Of a stretch of DNA of 64,000 nucleotides, positions 1 through 9,117 are shown piece by piece. The notes below the pieces were generated by a model. That model did no database searches. It was not told where the DNA came from and saw nothing but the letters and a program-made list of their open reading frames with translations. Source of the stretch: Synechococcus sp. A10-1-5-1 (lineage in GTDB: Bacteria > Cyanobacteriota > Cyanobacteriia > PCC-6307 > Cyanobiaceae); assembly GCF_023115425.1 (NCBI RefSeq), contig NZ_CP096032.1:1240001-1304000 (forward strand), read 5' to 3'. Each line of letters begins with the position of its first letter. The first letter of the stretch is position 1. The position numbers and the translations under genes are program-made.

Positions 1-883
1 CCGGACGGGTCAGCATCCCCGGCTGGCAGAAGCGGCAGCCGCGGGTGCAGCCGCGACGGATCTCGACGGTGAGGCGATCGTGCACCGTCTCGATGTGGGG
101 AACCAGGCCCATGGCGTAGTGAGGCATGGGCGTGGCGGTGCGGCGCATGACCCGCTTGGGCACCCCCGGATGCAGCGGCTGCTGACTGACCCCATCGGGA
201 CCCGGGCCATACAAGGACGGGACATAGACCCCGGGCACCTGGGAGAGATCCCGCAACAAAGCGCTGCGGCTCAGGCCCGCAGCCTTGGCCTCTGCCACAA
301 CGAGACCCAACTCTGGGAGCACCTCTTCACCGTCCCCCAGAACGATGAAGTCGAAGAAGGCGGCGAAGGGCTCTGGGTTGCTGGTGGCGGTGGGACCGCC
401 GGCAAAGATCAGTGGAGGGGCGTCTGGATCCGCAAGAGGCAGATCGCCGCGATCAGCGGCCCGCACGGGGACATGGGCCAACTCCAACATCGCCAGGATG
501 TTGGTCGCCCCCAACTCGTAACTCAGGGAGAAGCCAAGGATGTCGAAGGCGGGAAGCGGCCGACGGCTCTCCACGGCAAAGAGGGGCTGACCCCGCTCAC
601 GCAAGCGCTCCGAAAGATCAGGGCCTGGCAGATAACTGCGATCACACAACTGGCCTGGAACGCTGTTGAGGATCGAATAAAGAATGATGTGACCGGTATT
701 GCTGGAGCCGACCTCGTAGATCTCGGGGTAGGTCAGGGCCCAGCGCACGGCAGCGGCGGGCCAGACCTGATCCCAGTCGCGCTCTTGAACCCCGAGTTCG
801 TTGCCCAGATAGCGGCCCGGCTTGGCAATGCTGCGATCCACCAAGGCATCGAAATCCACCGGTGCGTCGAAAACGGCGGTCAC
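1..883 (-). CDS. B12-binding-type radical SAM protein (TIGR03960-like), 5' part only
   Basis: The reading frame enters from the left edge and has no stop, so only about 294 N-terminal residues are visible. Translated, it begins near a VFDAPVDFDALVD sequence, contains a PGRYLGNELG stretch, a GGPTATSNPEPFA stretch typical of the cobalamin-binding-like domain of these proteins, and reaches the radical SAM cluster motif RRGCTRGCRFCQ (Cys-x3-Cys-x2-Cys) at about positions 30-65. That order matches the large cyanobacterial TIGR03960 family, usually more than 800 aa. The function is unknown. GTG at 883 is my start choice; GTG at 901 is in frame and possible. It is divergent from dapL. Confidence 0.8.
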   Translation of the reverse strand, partial: MTAVFDAPVDFDALVDRSIAKPGRYLGNELGVQERDWDQVWPAAAVRWALTYPEIYEVGSSNTGHIILYSILNSVPGQLCDRSYLPGPDLSERLRERGQPLFAVESRRPLPAFDILGFSLSYELGATNILAMLELAHVPVRAADRGDLPLADPDAPPLIFAGGPTATSNPEPFAAFFDFIVLGDGEEVLPELGLVVAEAKAAGLSRSALLRDLSQVPGVYVPSLYGPGPDGVSQQPLHPGVPKRVMRRTATPMPHYAMGLVPHIETVHDRLTVEIRRGCTRGCRFCQPGMLTRP

Positions 884-994
884 AGCAGCAGGCCTTGGCA
901 CTGACTTGATCGTATGCAGAGGCACCCCCAGGCGGCCCCCTCCGCATAGGACAATCCGGCCAGTACAACCGGGCCCGCGCGGCCCCTCGGTGAG

Positions 995-2245
995 ATGGCC
1001 CAGGTCAACGGCAACTATCTGAAGCTCAAAGCGGGCTACCTCTTCCCTGAAATCGCCCGCCGCGTCAAGGCGTTCAGCGAAGCCAATCCCAACGCTCCGA
1101 TCATTCGCCTGGGCATTGGCGATGTCACCGAGCCCCTACCTGAGGCCTGCCGCAACGCCATGAAGTCGGCCATCGATGAGATGGGGACCCGTGAAGGCTT
1201 CCATGGTTATGGCCCCGAGCAGGGCTACGCCTGGCTGCGCGAGAAGATCGCGGCCAACGATTTCCAGGCCCGCGGCTGCACCATCAGCGCCGAGGAGATC
1301 TTTGTCTCCGACGGCTCGAAGTGCGATAGCTCCAACATCCTCGACATCCTGGGTGCCGGCAACCGGATCGCCGTCACCGACCCCGTCTACCCGGTGTACG
1401 TCGACAGCAACGTCATGGCGGGCCGCACGGGCGATGCCGATGACGCCGGCCAGTACGGCGGTCTGACCTACCTGCCCATTAGCGCCGAGAACGGCTTCAC
1501 CGCCCAGATCCCATCCGAGAAGGTGGATCTGATCTACCTCTGCTTCCCCAACAACCCCACCGGTGCGGTGGCCTCCAAGGAGCAGCTCAAGGCCTGGGTG
1601 GACTACGCCCGTGCCAACGACGCCTTGATCCTGTTTGACGCGGCCTACGAGGCCTTCATTCAGGACCCCTCGCTGCCCCACTCCATCTATGAGATCGAAG
1701 GTGCCCGGGACTGCGCCATCGAGTTCCGCTCCTTCTCCAAGAATGCCGGTTTCACCGGCACCCGCTGCGCCCTGACCGTGGTGCCCCGTGGACTGATGGG
1801 CACCGCCGCCAATGGCGAGAAGGTGGAACTCTGGGGCCTGTGGAACCGCCGTCAGTGCACCAAGTTCAACGGTGTCAGCTACATCGTTCAACGCGGCGCC
1901 GAAGCGGTTTATTCCGCTGAAGGTCAGGCCCAGGTGAAGGGGCTGATCAGCTTCTACATGGAGAACGCCGCCATCATTCGCCGCGAACTCAGCGGTGCGG
2001 GTCTGACGGTCTACGGCGGCGAGCAGGCCCCCTATGTCTGGATCACAACCCCCGCAGGCGTTGACTCCTGGGGCTTCTTCGATCTGCTCCTGAGCCAAGC
2101 CAACGTGGTCGGCACCCCCGGCAGTGGTTTTGGTGCCGCCGGCGAGGGCTATTTCCGTCTTTCGGCCTTCAACAGCCGCGAGAACGTCAACGAAGCCATG
2201 CGCCGGATCAAGGAAGCCCTGGCCCCTTCTGCTGCTGCGGCCTGA
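995..2245 (+). CDS. dapL: LL-diaminopimelate aminotransferase
   Basis: A cytosolic PLP enzyme that converts tetrahydrodipicolinate and glutamate directly to LL-diaminopimelate, the precursor of lysine and peptidoglycan cross-bridges. It belongs to the short plant, cyanobacterial and chlamydial pathway. The 416-aa length fits the family. Visible landmarks are the N-terminal [16 protein letters not shown], the CFPNNPTG motif near residues 183-190, the [10 protein letters not shown] strand near 213-222, and the PLP lysine in [13 protein letters not shown] at Lys249. The start ATG lies about 110 bp from the divergent radical SAM start. clpS follows after 27 bp on the same strand, so co-transcription is possible. 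Confidence 0.95.
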   Translation: MAQVNGNYLKLKAGYLFPEIARRVKAFSEANPNAPIIRLGIGDVTEPLPEACRNAMKSAIDEMGTREGFHGYGPEQGYAWLREKIAANDFQARGCTISAEEIFVSDGSKCDSSNILDILGAGNRIAVTDPVYPVYVDSNVMAGRTGDADDAGQYGGLTYLPISAENGFTAQIPSEKVDLIYLCFPNNPTGAVASKEQLKAWVDYARANDALILFDAAYEAFIQDPSLPHSIYEIEGARDCAIEFRSFSKNAGFTGTRCALTVVPRGLMGTAANGEKVELWGLWNRRQCTKFNGVSYIVQRGAEAVYSAEGQAQVKGLISFYMENAAIIRRELSGAGLTVYGGEQAPYVWITTPAGVDSWGFFDLLLSQANVVGTPGSGFGAAGEGYFRLSAFNSRENVNEAMRRIKEALAPSAAAA

Positions 2246-2272
2246 ACAGCTGACTAAAGTCCCTACCTCGTC

Positions 2273-2611
2273 ATGCCGGAGCTGATCAGGATGATCCGAT
2301 CAACTCAGACGCCCAGCCGCGAGAGCGGCGGCGCCGCTGTGATGGAGAAAGCGCCGGAGCGGGTGCGCAAACCCTCGCCCCGCTACAAGGTGCTGCTCCA
2401 CAACGACCCGGTGAACACCATGGAGTATGTGGTGACCACCCTGCGGCAGGTGGTGCCCTCCCTCAGTGAGCAGGACGCCATTGCCGTGATGATGGAAGCC
2501 CACAACACCGGGGTGGGTCTGGTGATCGTCTGCGACATCGAGCCGGCGGAGTTTTACAGCGAAACCCTCAAGGCCAAGGGCCTGAGCAGCACGATCGAAC
2601 CCGAAGAGTGA
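2273..2611 (+). CDS. clpS: ATP-dependent Clp protease adaptor ClpS
   Basis: This adaptor delivers N-degron substrates to ClpC/ClpP. The ClpS core is clear: PRYKVLLHNDPVNTMEYVV followed by MMEAHNTGVGLVIVCDIEPAEFY and the C-terminal LKAKGLSSTIEPEE. The Asn-Asp pair and the His of the MMEAH helix are the conserved N-terminus-binding residues of the family. The sequence resembles the cyanobacterial ClpS1 type. ATG at 2291 and ATG at 2342 are alternative starts; the first ~35 residues look like a variable tail. The stop overlaps the ATG of the next gene (TGATG), suggesting translational coupling. Confidence 0.93.
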   Translation: MPELIRMIRSTQTPSRESGGAAVMEKAPERVRKPSPRYKVLLHNDPVNTMEYVVTTLRQVVPSLSEQDAIAVMMEAHNTGVGLVIVCDIEPAEFYSETLKAKGLSSTIEPEE

Positions 2612-3426
2612 TGCAGGCCCCCACCAGATCAACCTTGCACTGGTGGGGAACGCTCCTCTATGTCCCCGTGCTCTACGGGCTGGGTTGGCTGAGCGCAAGG
2701 CCGCTGGCGTTGGTCTTTCCGCAATGGCGTCCCGACCAGGTGGACCTTGCTGGGGTTGTCGTGGCACTGCTATTGCTGCTGCTCACCCTCCCTTGGCGCC
2801 TACGCCGGAGCTGGGGCATCGAGCATCCCTGGCAAGATCTCGGGGTTGTCGTCCCTGCCGCTTCGGGCCTACGAGCCTTCCTTCGTGGGTTGCTGAAGGC
2901 CACTGCACTTCTTTTTGGCGTGGTGGTGGTCCTGCTGCTCAGCGGCAAGAGCGAATGGCAGGGACAACTCACGGCGGGACAACTTCTCAATGCCATCGCC
3001 CTGCTGCTGGGGGTGGGCTTTGCCGAGGAGTTGCTCTTTCGGGGTTGGCTCTGGGGTGAGCTGGAACTGCTCGGGGGCCGGCAGCGGGCCATCGGTCTGC
3101 AGGCCGCCTTCTTTGCCCTGGTGCATCCCTGGTATCAGCTCCCCGGCTTCGATGCCATCGGCTTGCTGGTGGGGCTAGTGCTCCTGGGGCTTGCCCTGGC
3201 CCTGCAACGGCGGGCCGACAACGGTGCGCTCTGGGGATCGGTTGGGCTCCACGGCGGTCTGGTCGGGGGCTGGTTTGCCCTGCAAGCCGGCCTGATCAGC
3301 GTTCCGGCGATGGGCCCCGCTTGGCTCCTGGGTCCCGGCGGGGCCAATCCCAACCCGATCGGAGGCCTCCTGGGCTGGGCCGGGCTGGCGGGGTTAATCC
3401 TGGTGCGTCGCCGCTGGTGGCGCTGA
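2611..3426 (+). CDS. CPBP family intramembrane glutamic endopeptidase (CAAX/Abi type)
   Basis: A multi-pass membrane protein of about 271 aa with hydrophobic stretches near the N-terminus, around residues 50-60, 95-110, 125-140, 175-195 and at the C-terminus. The protease motif EELLFRGWLWGE (Glu-Glu-x3-Arg) follows a GVGFAEE helix, and a downstream FFALVHPWY supplies the conserved His, both hallmarks of the CPBP family. The substrate cannot be inferred. A GTG at 2608 precedes the ATG used here by one codon. Convergent with the next gene, separated by one base. Confidence 0.85.
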   Translation: MQAPTRSTLHWWGTLLYVPVLYGLGWLSARPLALVFPQWRPDQVDLAGVVVALLLLLLTLPWRLRRSWGIEHPWQDLGVVVPAASGLRAFLRGLLKATALLFGVVVVLLLSGKSEWQGQLTAGQLLNAIALLLGVGFAEELLFRGWLWGELELLGGRQRAIGLQAAFFALVHPWYQLPGFDAIGLLVGLVLLGLALALQRRADNGALWGSVGLHGGLVGGWFALQAGLISVPAMGPAWLLGPGGANPNPIGGLLGWAGLAGLILVRRRWWR

Positions 3427-3427
3427 G

Positions 3428-4984
3428 CTAGCGGGTCGCCGTCGCCAAGGCCTTGCGGCCTTCAACTGGTGCACGCAGTGCTTCTTCGAGTGGAGCTGCG
3501 CCGTAGTCACGCTCAAGCAGTTCCATCACGGTGCGACCGAAGTCGGCGGGATTGCGCTCAAAGGCCTCCAGACAGATCCGGCCAAACGTGCTGCCCATCG
3601 GTTCGGGATTCCAAAGCAGTTGCCGTGCCGTCCAGGGGAGCATGCTCATCGGGTTGTAGCCGGGCTTGATCAGGCCCTGATCGAAGCCGTACTGCTCCAG
3701 ATGGGTGTGGGGCTGCAGACCGATGAAAAAGATCGCCGGCTCCACCTTGTCGGCACCAAAAATGCGCTCCAGTTCGCGGTGGTAAGCGACGGTTTGGCGA
3801 ATCGTCTCCGGACGCTCGTCAATGACATTGAACGAGTAGTTGACCGAGACGTGTTCCCGGAAGCCCGCCTCAGCGAGCAGACGGCAGTTCTCGAGAACCG
3901 TGCGCAGGTTGTAGCCCATCCGCATCTTGCGCACGAGCTCCTGGGAGCCGGAGGTGATGCCGATCTCGAAGTAGTCCATACCGGTCTCGACCATCAACTG
4001 GGCGAGCTCGGCATCGAGGTTGTCGGCTCGGATGTAGGCCGCCCAGCGGATATCGGTCCAGCCTTGGGCCTTCACCGCCCGCAGCAGCTCCTTGGCATCG
4101 TCGATGTAGCGGCGAGCCGGGATGAATTGGGCATCGGTGAACCAGAACCCGCGTACCCCACGGCGATAGAGCTGATGCATCTCAGCAATCACCTCATCGA
4201 CTGGATTGACCCGGACTGCCTTGCCTTCCACCACCGTGTAGACGCAGTAGCAGCAGTTGTGGGGGCAGCCCCGCTTGGTCTGAACGCCGACGTAGAAGTC
4301 ACCCCCGTCGAGGTACCAATCGAGCTGCGGCCAAATTGAGGCGATGTAGTCGTAGTCGCAGGCCGTCTTCTCCATCCCGGAGGGCTGCTCGTGGATCAGG
4401 CCCGGACGGGGCGGTTCCCCCGCCAGGAAACAGCGCTCATTCGCCAGAGACTCCCCGCGCAGGAGCTTGTCCAGCAACGGTTCGCCTTCACCGACAGAAA
4501 CGACGGTCCCCCTGGGGAGACGTTTGCCGAGCTGCTCATAAAAAACGCTGACCGCACCACCGCCTAGAACGGCTTGCGCCTCAGGGTGATGACGCCGCGC
4601 CCGCTTGAGACCATGACGCACCAGGCGCAAATTGCGCCAGAGCTCCCCATAGAACGAAGCCATCAGGCGTAAACCGCCCAAGGCGCCGCGCAACCGGCGA
4701 ACAGGATTCAGGGCGTAGAAGACCTCAAACGAGTTTTGAAGGGGATTGCCTCCGCGGCCATCCACTGGGGCATAGATCTGGATGTCGCGCCAGGAGAAGA
4801 CCAGCACCGTGGGCTGGAAATTCTCAATGCGCTCCAGCAACACCGCCTCGACATCCAGCAAGGGGACCGCCGCCAGATCAAGGATCTGCTGCGGCAGCGC
4901 GGGAAATTGCTTGTGCAGGTGATCGGCCAGATACACCGGGCCGATCGGGAAAATCGGATTGCACGGGAGCCGCACGAGCAACAC
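3428..4984 (-). CDS. Radical SAM protein of the cyanobacterial photosystem II high-light acclimation type
   Basis: Numbered from GTG 4984 (518 aa), the protein starts VLLVRLPCNPIFPIGPVYLADHL, resembling the N-terminal strand of B12-binding radical SAM enzymes, and carries the Fe-S/SAM motif RGCPHNCCYC with Cys240, Cys244 and Cys247. Downstream segments such as FTDAQFIPARRYIDDA and YFEIGITSGSQELVRKM are typical of the radical SAM barrel. From memory, relatives are annotated as photosystem II high light acclimation radical SAM proteins; the biochemical reaction is not established. The open frame extends to 5203 into cofG, but that part looks non-coding; TTG 5014 is another candidate start. Probably co-transcribed with cofG, 58 bp upstream, in divergent orientation to psbA. 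Confidence 0.8.
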   Translation of the reverse strand: MLLVRLPCNPIFPIGPVYLADHLHKQFPALPQQILDLAAVPLLDVEAVLLERIENFQPTVLVFSWRDIQIYAPVDGRGGNPLQNSFEVFYALNPVRRLRGALGGLRLMASFYGELWRNLRLVRHGLKRARRHHPEAQAVLGGGAVSVFYEQLGKRLPRGTVVSVGEGEPLLDKLLRGESLANERCFLAGEPPRPGLIHEQPSGMEKTACDYDYIASIWPQLDWYLDGGDFYVGVQTKRGCPHNCCYCVYTVVEGKAVRVNPVDEVIAEMHQLYRRGVRGFWFTDAQFIPARRYIDDAKELLRAVKAQGWTDIRWAAYIRADNLDAELAQLMVETGMDYFEIGITSGSQELVRKMRMGYNLRTVLENCRLLAEAGFREHVSVNYSFNVIDERPETIRQTVAYHRELERIFGADKVEPAIFFIGLQPHTHLEQYGFDQGLIKPGYNPMSMLPWTARQLLWNPEPMGSTFGRICLEAFERNPADFGRTVMELLERDYGAAPLEEALRAPVEGRKALATATR

Positions 4985-5042
4985 CCGCTGATCAGCTGGC
5001 GGTAGTGGTCTCAAGCTGCGACGCCCATGGCGAAGTTGGACG

Positions 5043-6029
5043 CTAACAAGCAGCTGTTGCCCAACGTTGCTGGAGCTTTTGGTCGATCCGCTCGACTCTC
5101 GTCCGTAGGACAATGGGCAAACGCTGCCACCAGCGGCGATGAACACAGGTGCGGGGCCTGAGTTGCCGGCCAGACGCTTCAACCACCGCCTGAAGCTCGC
5201 CAATGGTCGGTTGTGGATAGGCCGGATTGATCACATCGGCAAGATCGATCCCGCCCAGGTCATCGATGCCTGCGGCCAGGGCGGAGGGAAGCGCCGCTAA
5301 AGGCCAGAGGTTGGGAGGCGTCTGCAGATGAACCTCCGGCGGGAGCAACTCGCGGGCCACCGCGATCAATTCCAAAAGATCTGCCTGCTCTTCAGAAGAG
5401 AGCGCAACGGCTGAAACGCCATCAGGGCGCCAGGGCTGAAGAATCACCTCCTGCAGATGACCCCAACGCAGCTGCAAATCCCTCAAGAGCTCGAGGGCCT
5501 CGATCCGACTGGCGCGGGTTTCGCCAACTCCAAGAAGCAGTCCTGTGGTGAAGGGAATGCCCAGACGACCGGCCTGCTCGAGCTGAGCGACTCGAACCTC
5601 GAGTCGCTTGCTGGGGGCATGGGCATGCCATGGGACATAGGCCGGCCCGAGGCCTTCGAGCATCAATCCGAGGGATGGATTGCAGCGGCCGAGGCGTGCC
5701 ATCTCCCTCGAACTGAGAGGACCAGCATTGGTGTGTGGCAGCCGCCCCTGGTGAAGAGCGAGCTGACTGAACTGCAGCAAACGAGCAAACCAAGCGGAAC
5801 GGCCCGGTGAGCCAGGCGCCTCCTCGCCGCTCAAGAGCAACACCTCAGCGGCAGCGGTGCGCTGGCTGAGCTGCTGCTGGGCCTGCTCAACCGTCAGGGG
5901 GACAGCCAGCTCCGGAGAAACACGGAAACTGCAGTAGCCGCACTGGTTGAAGCAGCCGTGGGTCGGCACCAACGTGACGCTGGGGCTCCAGGTAACAGCA
6001 GCGTCAGGCAGCACAGGGGGGCGGAGCAA
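5043..6029 (-). CDS. cofG: 7,8-didemethyl-8-hydroxy-5-deazariboflavin synthase subunit CofG
   Basis: CofG, together with CofH, makes the deazaflavin FO, used in cyanobacteria as the antenna chromophore of some DNA photolyases. The 328-aa protein shows the radical SAM cluster CFNQCGYCSFR with Cys26, Cys30 and Cys33, then LLLSGEEAP, a GLMLEGLGP strand and the IPFTTGLLLGVGETRASR stretch characteristic of CofG. C-terminal DDLGGIDLADVINPAYPQPTI supports the assignment. cofH is not in the window. The gene is read divergently from psbA and precedes another radical SAM gene. Confidence 0.9.
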   Translation of the reverse strand: MLRPPVLPDAAVTWSPSVTLVPTHGCFNQCGYCSFRVSPELAVPLTVEQAQQQLSQRTAAAEVLLLSGEEAPGSPGRSAWFARLLQFSQLALHQGRLPHTNAGPLSSREMARLGRCNPSLGLMLEGLGPAYVPWHAHAPSKRLEVRVAQLEQAGRLGIPFTTGLLLGVGETRASRIEALELLRDLQLRWGHLQEVILQPWRPDGVSAVALSSEEQADLLELIAVARELLPPEVHLQTPPNLWPLAALPSALAAGIDDLGGIDLADVINPAYPQPTIGELQAVVEASGRQLRPRTCVHRRWWQRLPIVLRTRVERIDQKLQQRWATAAC

Positions 6030-6117
6030 GCAGCAGAACTAATGCCACCGATTAGCAGGGATGGGGGCGCGGCGAGCCTGAGAAAGCGTTACGCGTCGCA
6101 ATGTGGCGCAAGAATCC

Positions 6118-6203
6118 GTTACATTGGTGTTGGCAGGGCGGGTTACCGACCTGTCCTTCCCTGACCGCCAAGCGTTCGCGCAAGGCCTTTCTTTCCCGTA
6201 CTC
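6118..6203 (+). promoter_or_regulatory. psbA upstream region with an HLR1-like half-site
   Basis: The 174 bp between cofG and psbA must contain both promoters. GTTACATT at 6118-6125 matches the published half-site pattern (G/T)TTACA(T/A)(T/A) of HLR1 elements bound by the response regulator RpaB. A second repeat at the expected 2-nt spacing is only a poor match (6128-6135). The segment down to 6203 would form a leader of several tens of bases. The transcription start is not determinable by eye. Confidence 0.4.
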
Positions 6204-7283
6204 ATGACGACCACCATCCAGCAGCGCCAAGGCGCTTCTGCGTGGAACCAGTTCTGCGAGTGGGTCACCAGCACCGACAACCGCCTCTATGTGGGTTGGT
6301 TCGGCGTTCTGATGATTCCCTGCCTGCTGGCCGCCACCATCTGCTTCATCGTTGCCTTCGTGGCAGCACCCCCCGTCGACATCGACGGCATCCGTGAGCC
6401 TGTTGCCGGCTCCCTGATCTACGGCAACAACATCATCTCTGGCGCTGTGATCCCCAGCAGCAACGCCATTGGTCTGCACTTCTATCCCATCTGGGAAGCT
6501 GCCAGCCTCGACGAGTGGCTGTACAACGGCGGTCCTTTCCAGCTGGTTGTTTTCCACTTCCTCATCGGCATCTACGCCTACATGGGTCGTGAGTGGGAAC
6601 TCTCCTACCGCCTCGGCATGCGCCCCTGGATCTGCGTTGCTTACAGCGCACCCGTGGCTGCTGCTTCCGCTGTGTTCCTGGTGTATCCCTTCGGTCAGGG
6701 CTCCTTCTCGGACGCCATGCCCCTCGGCATCTCCGGCACCTTCAACTACATGTTGGTGTTCCAGGCTGAGCACAACATCCTGATGCACCCCTTCCACATG
6801 CTTGGTGTGGCTGGTGTCTTCGGTGGTTCCCTGTTCTCCGCCATGCACGGCTCCCTGGTGACCTCCTCCCTGGTGCGTGAAACCACCGAGAGCGAGTCCC
6901 AGAACTACGGCTACAAGTTCGGCCAAGAGGAAGAGACCTACAACATCGTGGCTGCCCACGGTTACTTCGGTCGCCTGATCTTCCAATACGCCTCCTTCAA
7001 CAACAGCCGCAGCCTGCACTTCTTCCTGGCTGCCTGGCCTGTGGTTGGCATCTGGTTCACCGCCCTGGGCGTGAGCACCATGGCGTTCAACCTGAACGGC
7101 TTCAACTTCAACCAGTCGATCCTGGATTCCCAGGGTCGTGTGCTGAACACCTGGGCTGACGTGCTGAACCGCGCCAACCTCGGTATGGAAGTGATGCACG
7201 AGCGCAACGCTCACAACTTCCCCCTCGACCTGGCTGCTGCTGAGTCCACTCCTGTGGCTCTGCAAGCTCCCGCCATCGGCTGA
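6204..7283 (+). CDS. psbA: Photosystem II D1 protein, high-light (Glu130) form
   Basis: D1 is the reaction-centre core subunit of photosystem II in the thylakoid membrane. The 359-aa product has all landmarks at canonical numbering: Tyr161 (YZ), Asp170 and Glu189 (Mn cluster), His198 (P680 ligand), the quinone-pocket segment ending in [11 protein letters not shown], and a C-terminal extension of 15 aa after Ala344 that CtpA would remove. Residue 130 is Glu ([10 protein letters not shown]), the type that in cyanobacteria marks the D1:2 high-light form, whereas Gln130 marks D1:1. A strong terminator follows, so the gene is probably monocistronic. Other psbA copies are likely elsewhere in the genome. 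Confidence 0.98.
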   Translation: MTTTIQQRQGASAWNQFCEWVTSTDNRLYVGWFGVLMIPCLLAATICFIVAFVAAPPVDIDGIREPVAGSLIYGNNIISGAVIPSSNAIGLHFYPIWEAASLDEWLYNGGPFQLVVFHFLIGIYAYMGREWELSYRLGMRPWICVAYSAPVAAASAVFLVYPFGQGSFSDAMPLGISGTFNYMLVFQAEHNILMHPFHMLGVAGVFGGSLFSAMHGSLVTSSLVRETTESESQNYGYKFGQEEETYNIVAAHGYFGRLIFQYASFNNSRSLHFFLAAWPVVGIWFTALGVSTMAFNLNGFNFNQSILDSQGRVLNTWADVLNRANLGMEVMHERNAHNFPLDLAAAESTPVALQAPAIG

Positions 7284-7341
7284 GGCTGAACCCAACCAAC
7301 GATTCAGCTTCTTCTCGAACCTCGAGGACGGTTGAATCAGA

Positions 7342-7369
7342 AGCCCCCACCGAAAGGTGGGGGCTTTTT
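7342..7369 (+). terminator. Intrinsic terminator of psbA
   Basis: A perfect 10-bp stem (7342-7351 with 7356-7365) closed by a GAAA tetraloop is followed by a T run ending at 7369. It lies 58 bp after the psbA stop codon and points in the psbA direction; the opposite strand has no T run. Confidence 0.92.
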
Positions 7370-7393
7370 GTTGTTGCCAATGGGCCAGGAGCG

Positions 7394-8047
7394 CTACGCC
7401 TTATTCCAGTGAACGGGCTTACGGCGGTTGGGATAAAGCTCTTGGCACAAGGGGCAGACACGTCCATCACAACCGCGGGCCGTGCAGAACTCCCGCCCGT
7501 AAAAAATGATCTGCAGGTGCAGCTTGTTCCAGGCGGATTTGGGGAAGAGACGCTTGAGGTCCGTTTCGGTGCGGGCAACGCTATGGCCACTGCTCAAGCC
7601 CCAGCGCTGCGCCAAACGATGGATATGGGTATCAACAGGAAAGGCCGGCACACCAAAGGCTTGGGCCATGACCACACTGGCGGTCTTGTGGCCAACGCCA
7701 GGGAGGGCTTCAAGGGCCTGAAAACTGCTGGGCACCTCACCGTCATGGCGATCCAGGAGCAACTCAGCGAGGCGCTTGACATTCTTTGCCTTGGTTTTGG
7801 CTAACCCCAGCTGACGAATACAACCAAGGATCTCTTGCTCTTCCAGCTGCGCCATCGCCGCAGGATTGGGTCCTGCGGCAAAGAGAGCAGGAGTGACTTC
7901 ATTGACCTTTTTGTCGGTGCACTGGGCACTGAGAAGCACCGCGATCAACAGCGTGAAGGCATCGCTGTGATCCAGGGGGACGGGAGTTTCGGGGTAGTAC
8001 TCCTCGAGGCGCTGCATGATCAGCGCCGCTCGCTCCTCTTTTCTCAC
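7394..8047 (-). CDS. nth: Endonuclease III (base-excision DNA glycosylase/AP lyase)
   Basis: Removes oxidised pyrimidines and nicks abasic sites. The 217-aa protein has the helix-hairpin-helix LPGVGHKTASVV with the catalytic Lys121 and the acidic partner Asp139 in FPVDTHIHRLA. The C-terminal iron-sulphur region is unusual: cysteines at 188, 193, 198 and 201 give C-x4-C-x4-C-x2-C instead of the usual C-x6-C-x2-C-x5-C, so cluster binding is uncertain. The stop lies just past the psbA terminator, in convergent orientation. Confidence 0.92.
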   Translation of the reverse strand: MRKEERAALIMQRLEEYYPETPVPLDHSDAFTLLIAVLLSAQCTDKKVNEVTPALFAAGPNPAAMAQLEEQEILGCIRQLGLAKTKAKNVKRLAELLLDRHDGEVPSSFQALEALPGVGHKTASVVMAQAFGVPAFPVDTHIHRLAQRWGLSSGHSVARTETDLKRLFPKSAWNKLHLQIIFYGREFCTARGCDGRVCPLCQELYPNRRKPVHWNKA

Positions 8048-8135
8048 CCAATCGGTCTCTTGAAGGCCGCGACGCTAATCCGTGGCGATGCAGCGCTGCC
8101 GCCTCCTGCAAGCAGACCAGAAAAGGCAGAAGGAT

Positions 8136-9056
8136 TTAACCGGCAAACGATCTTGCGAGGACACCGGAAACCCCCGGCTCTGCAACAAACAGACTCCCCG
8201 CCAAGGGCTGCTGCCTTAGTTCTGCTTCCGTCAAATTGCGGCGGGCCGTGGTGATGAACAGCTGATCCATCGCTGGGCCACCAAAACAACACGACGTGAC
8301 CTGCTGGCAGGGCAACCGCAAGGTGGCGAGATGTTCGCCACTACCAGGATTCCAACGGGTTACGGCACCACCGCCAAAGAGAGCGATCCACAGCATTCCC
8401 TGGTCGTCAATGGTCATGCCGTCTGGCAAGCAGTTCCACAAAGCAGGGATCTCAATGCAACATGACGCGGCTCCAGCGAGCTGCCCATCAGGCGCCAACG
8501 GAATGCGCATGACCTGAAGGGTGGGGGAGTCGATCAGGTACAACCAACGGCGATCCAAGCTCCATGCCAATCCGTTGGAGATGCTGAGATTGTCCAAAGC
8601 ACAGTGGCTATGGCCAGACGTTCCCAAACGCCATAACGCTCCAGCTCCAGCTGAAAAGTCGTAGGCCATCGTGCCTGCCCAGAAGTGACCCCAGGGATCG
8701 CACTTGCCATCGTTAAAACGATTCCCAGGCTTGTGCTGCTCAGGGTGATGCAGGGGAGTCAAGTCGCCGTTGCTGGGATCAACGCGCAAGAACCCTGTCG
8801 CCGTGGCCGCCAGAAGATCCCCGCCGGCCGTTGGGACCGCGCATCCCACATGACTACCGATGAACAGGTCACGATTGCGGCCTGTGGTGGGATCCAACAA
8901 GCCGATGGTGGAAGCCTCAATATCAACCCAAACGAGTCGATGCTTCTTCTGCCACCAGTGGGGGCCCTCTGCCAAGCCAGCACGAGCCTGAAGAAAAGGA
9001 CGGACTTCTATCTCGAGGTCAGCCCCATCCAGGGAAGGCGGAGCCATCCACGCCAC
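8136..9056 (-). CDS. SMP-30/gluconolactonase/LRE family protein
   Basis: A six-bladed beta-propeller hydrolase family that opens sugar lactones in a metal-dependent manner. In 306 aa I see the opening LAEGPHWW (metal-ligand Glu), [19 protein letters not shown], and [11 protein letters not shown] followed by [11 protein letters not shown], which place the conserved Asn and Asp ligands. The particular sugar acid is not predictable. ATG at 9047 is a second possible start. The 88 bp downstream to nth hold no recognised feature. aroC starts 61 bp away in the opposite direction. Confidence 0.85.
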   Translation of the reverse strand: MAWMAPPSLDGADLEIEVRPFLQARAGLAEGPHWWQKKHRLVWVDIEASTIGLLDPTTGRNRDLFIGSHVGCAVPTAGGDLLAATATGFLRVDPSNGDLTPLHHPEQHKPGNRFNDGKCDPWGHFWAGTMAYDFSAGAGALWRLGTSGHSHCALDNLSISNGLAWSLDRRWLYLIDSPTLQVMRIPLAPDGQLAGAASCCIEIPALWNCLPDGMTIDDQGMLWIALFGGGAVTRWNPGSGEHLATLRLPCQQVTSCCFGGPAMDQLFITTARRNLTEAELRQQPLAGSLFVAEPGVSGVLARSFAG

Positions 9057-9117
9057 TGCTTTTGGTCAGTATGGGCCTGCCTTCGACTCTTTACGCTCGT
9101 GGGATCTTGAGCTTGTT

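Noticed and set aside
80-904. Long forward frame opposite the first radical SAM gene
   Set aside because: The reverse strand encodes the conserved radical SAM Cys motif; the forward translation has no recognisable features and is a codon-bias shadow.
6039-7295. 418-codon reverse frame across psbA
   Set aside because: psbA is certain on the forward strand; the reverse product is a His/Val-rich shadow without any family signature.
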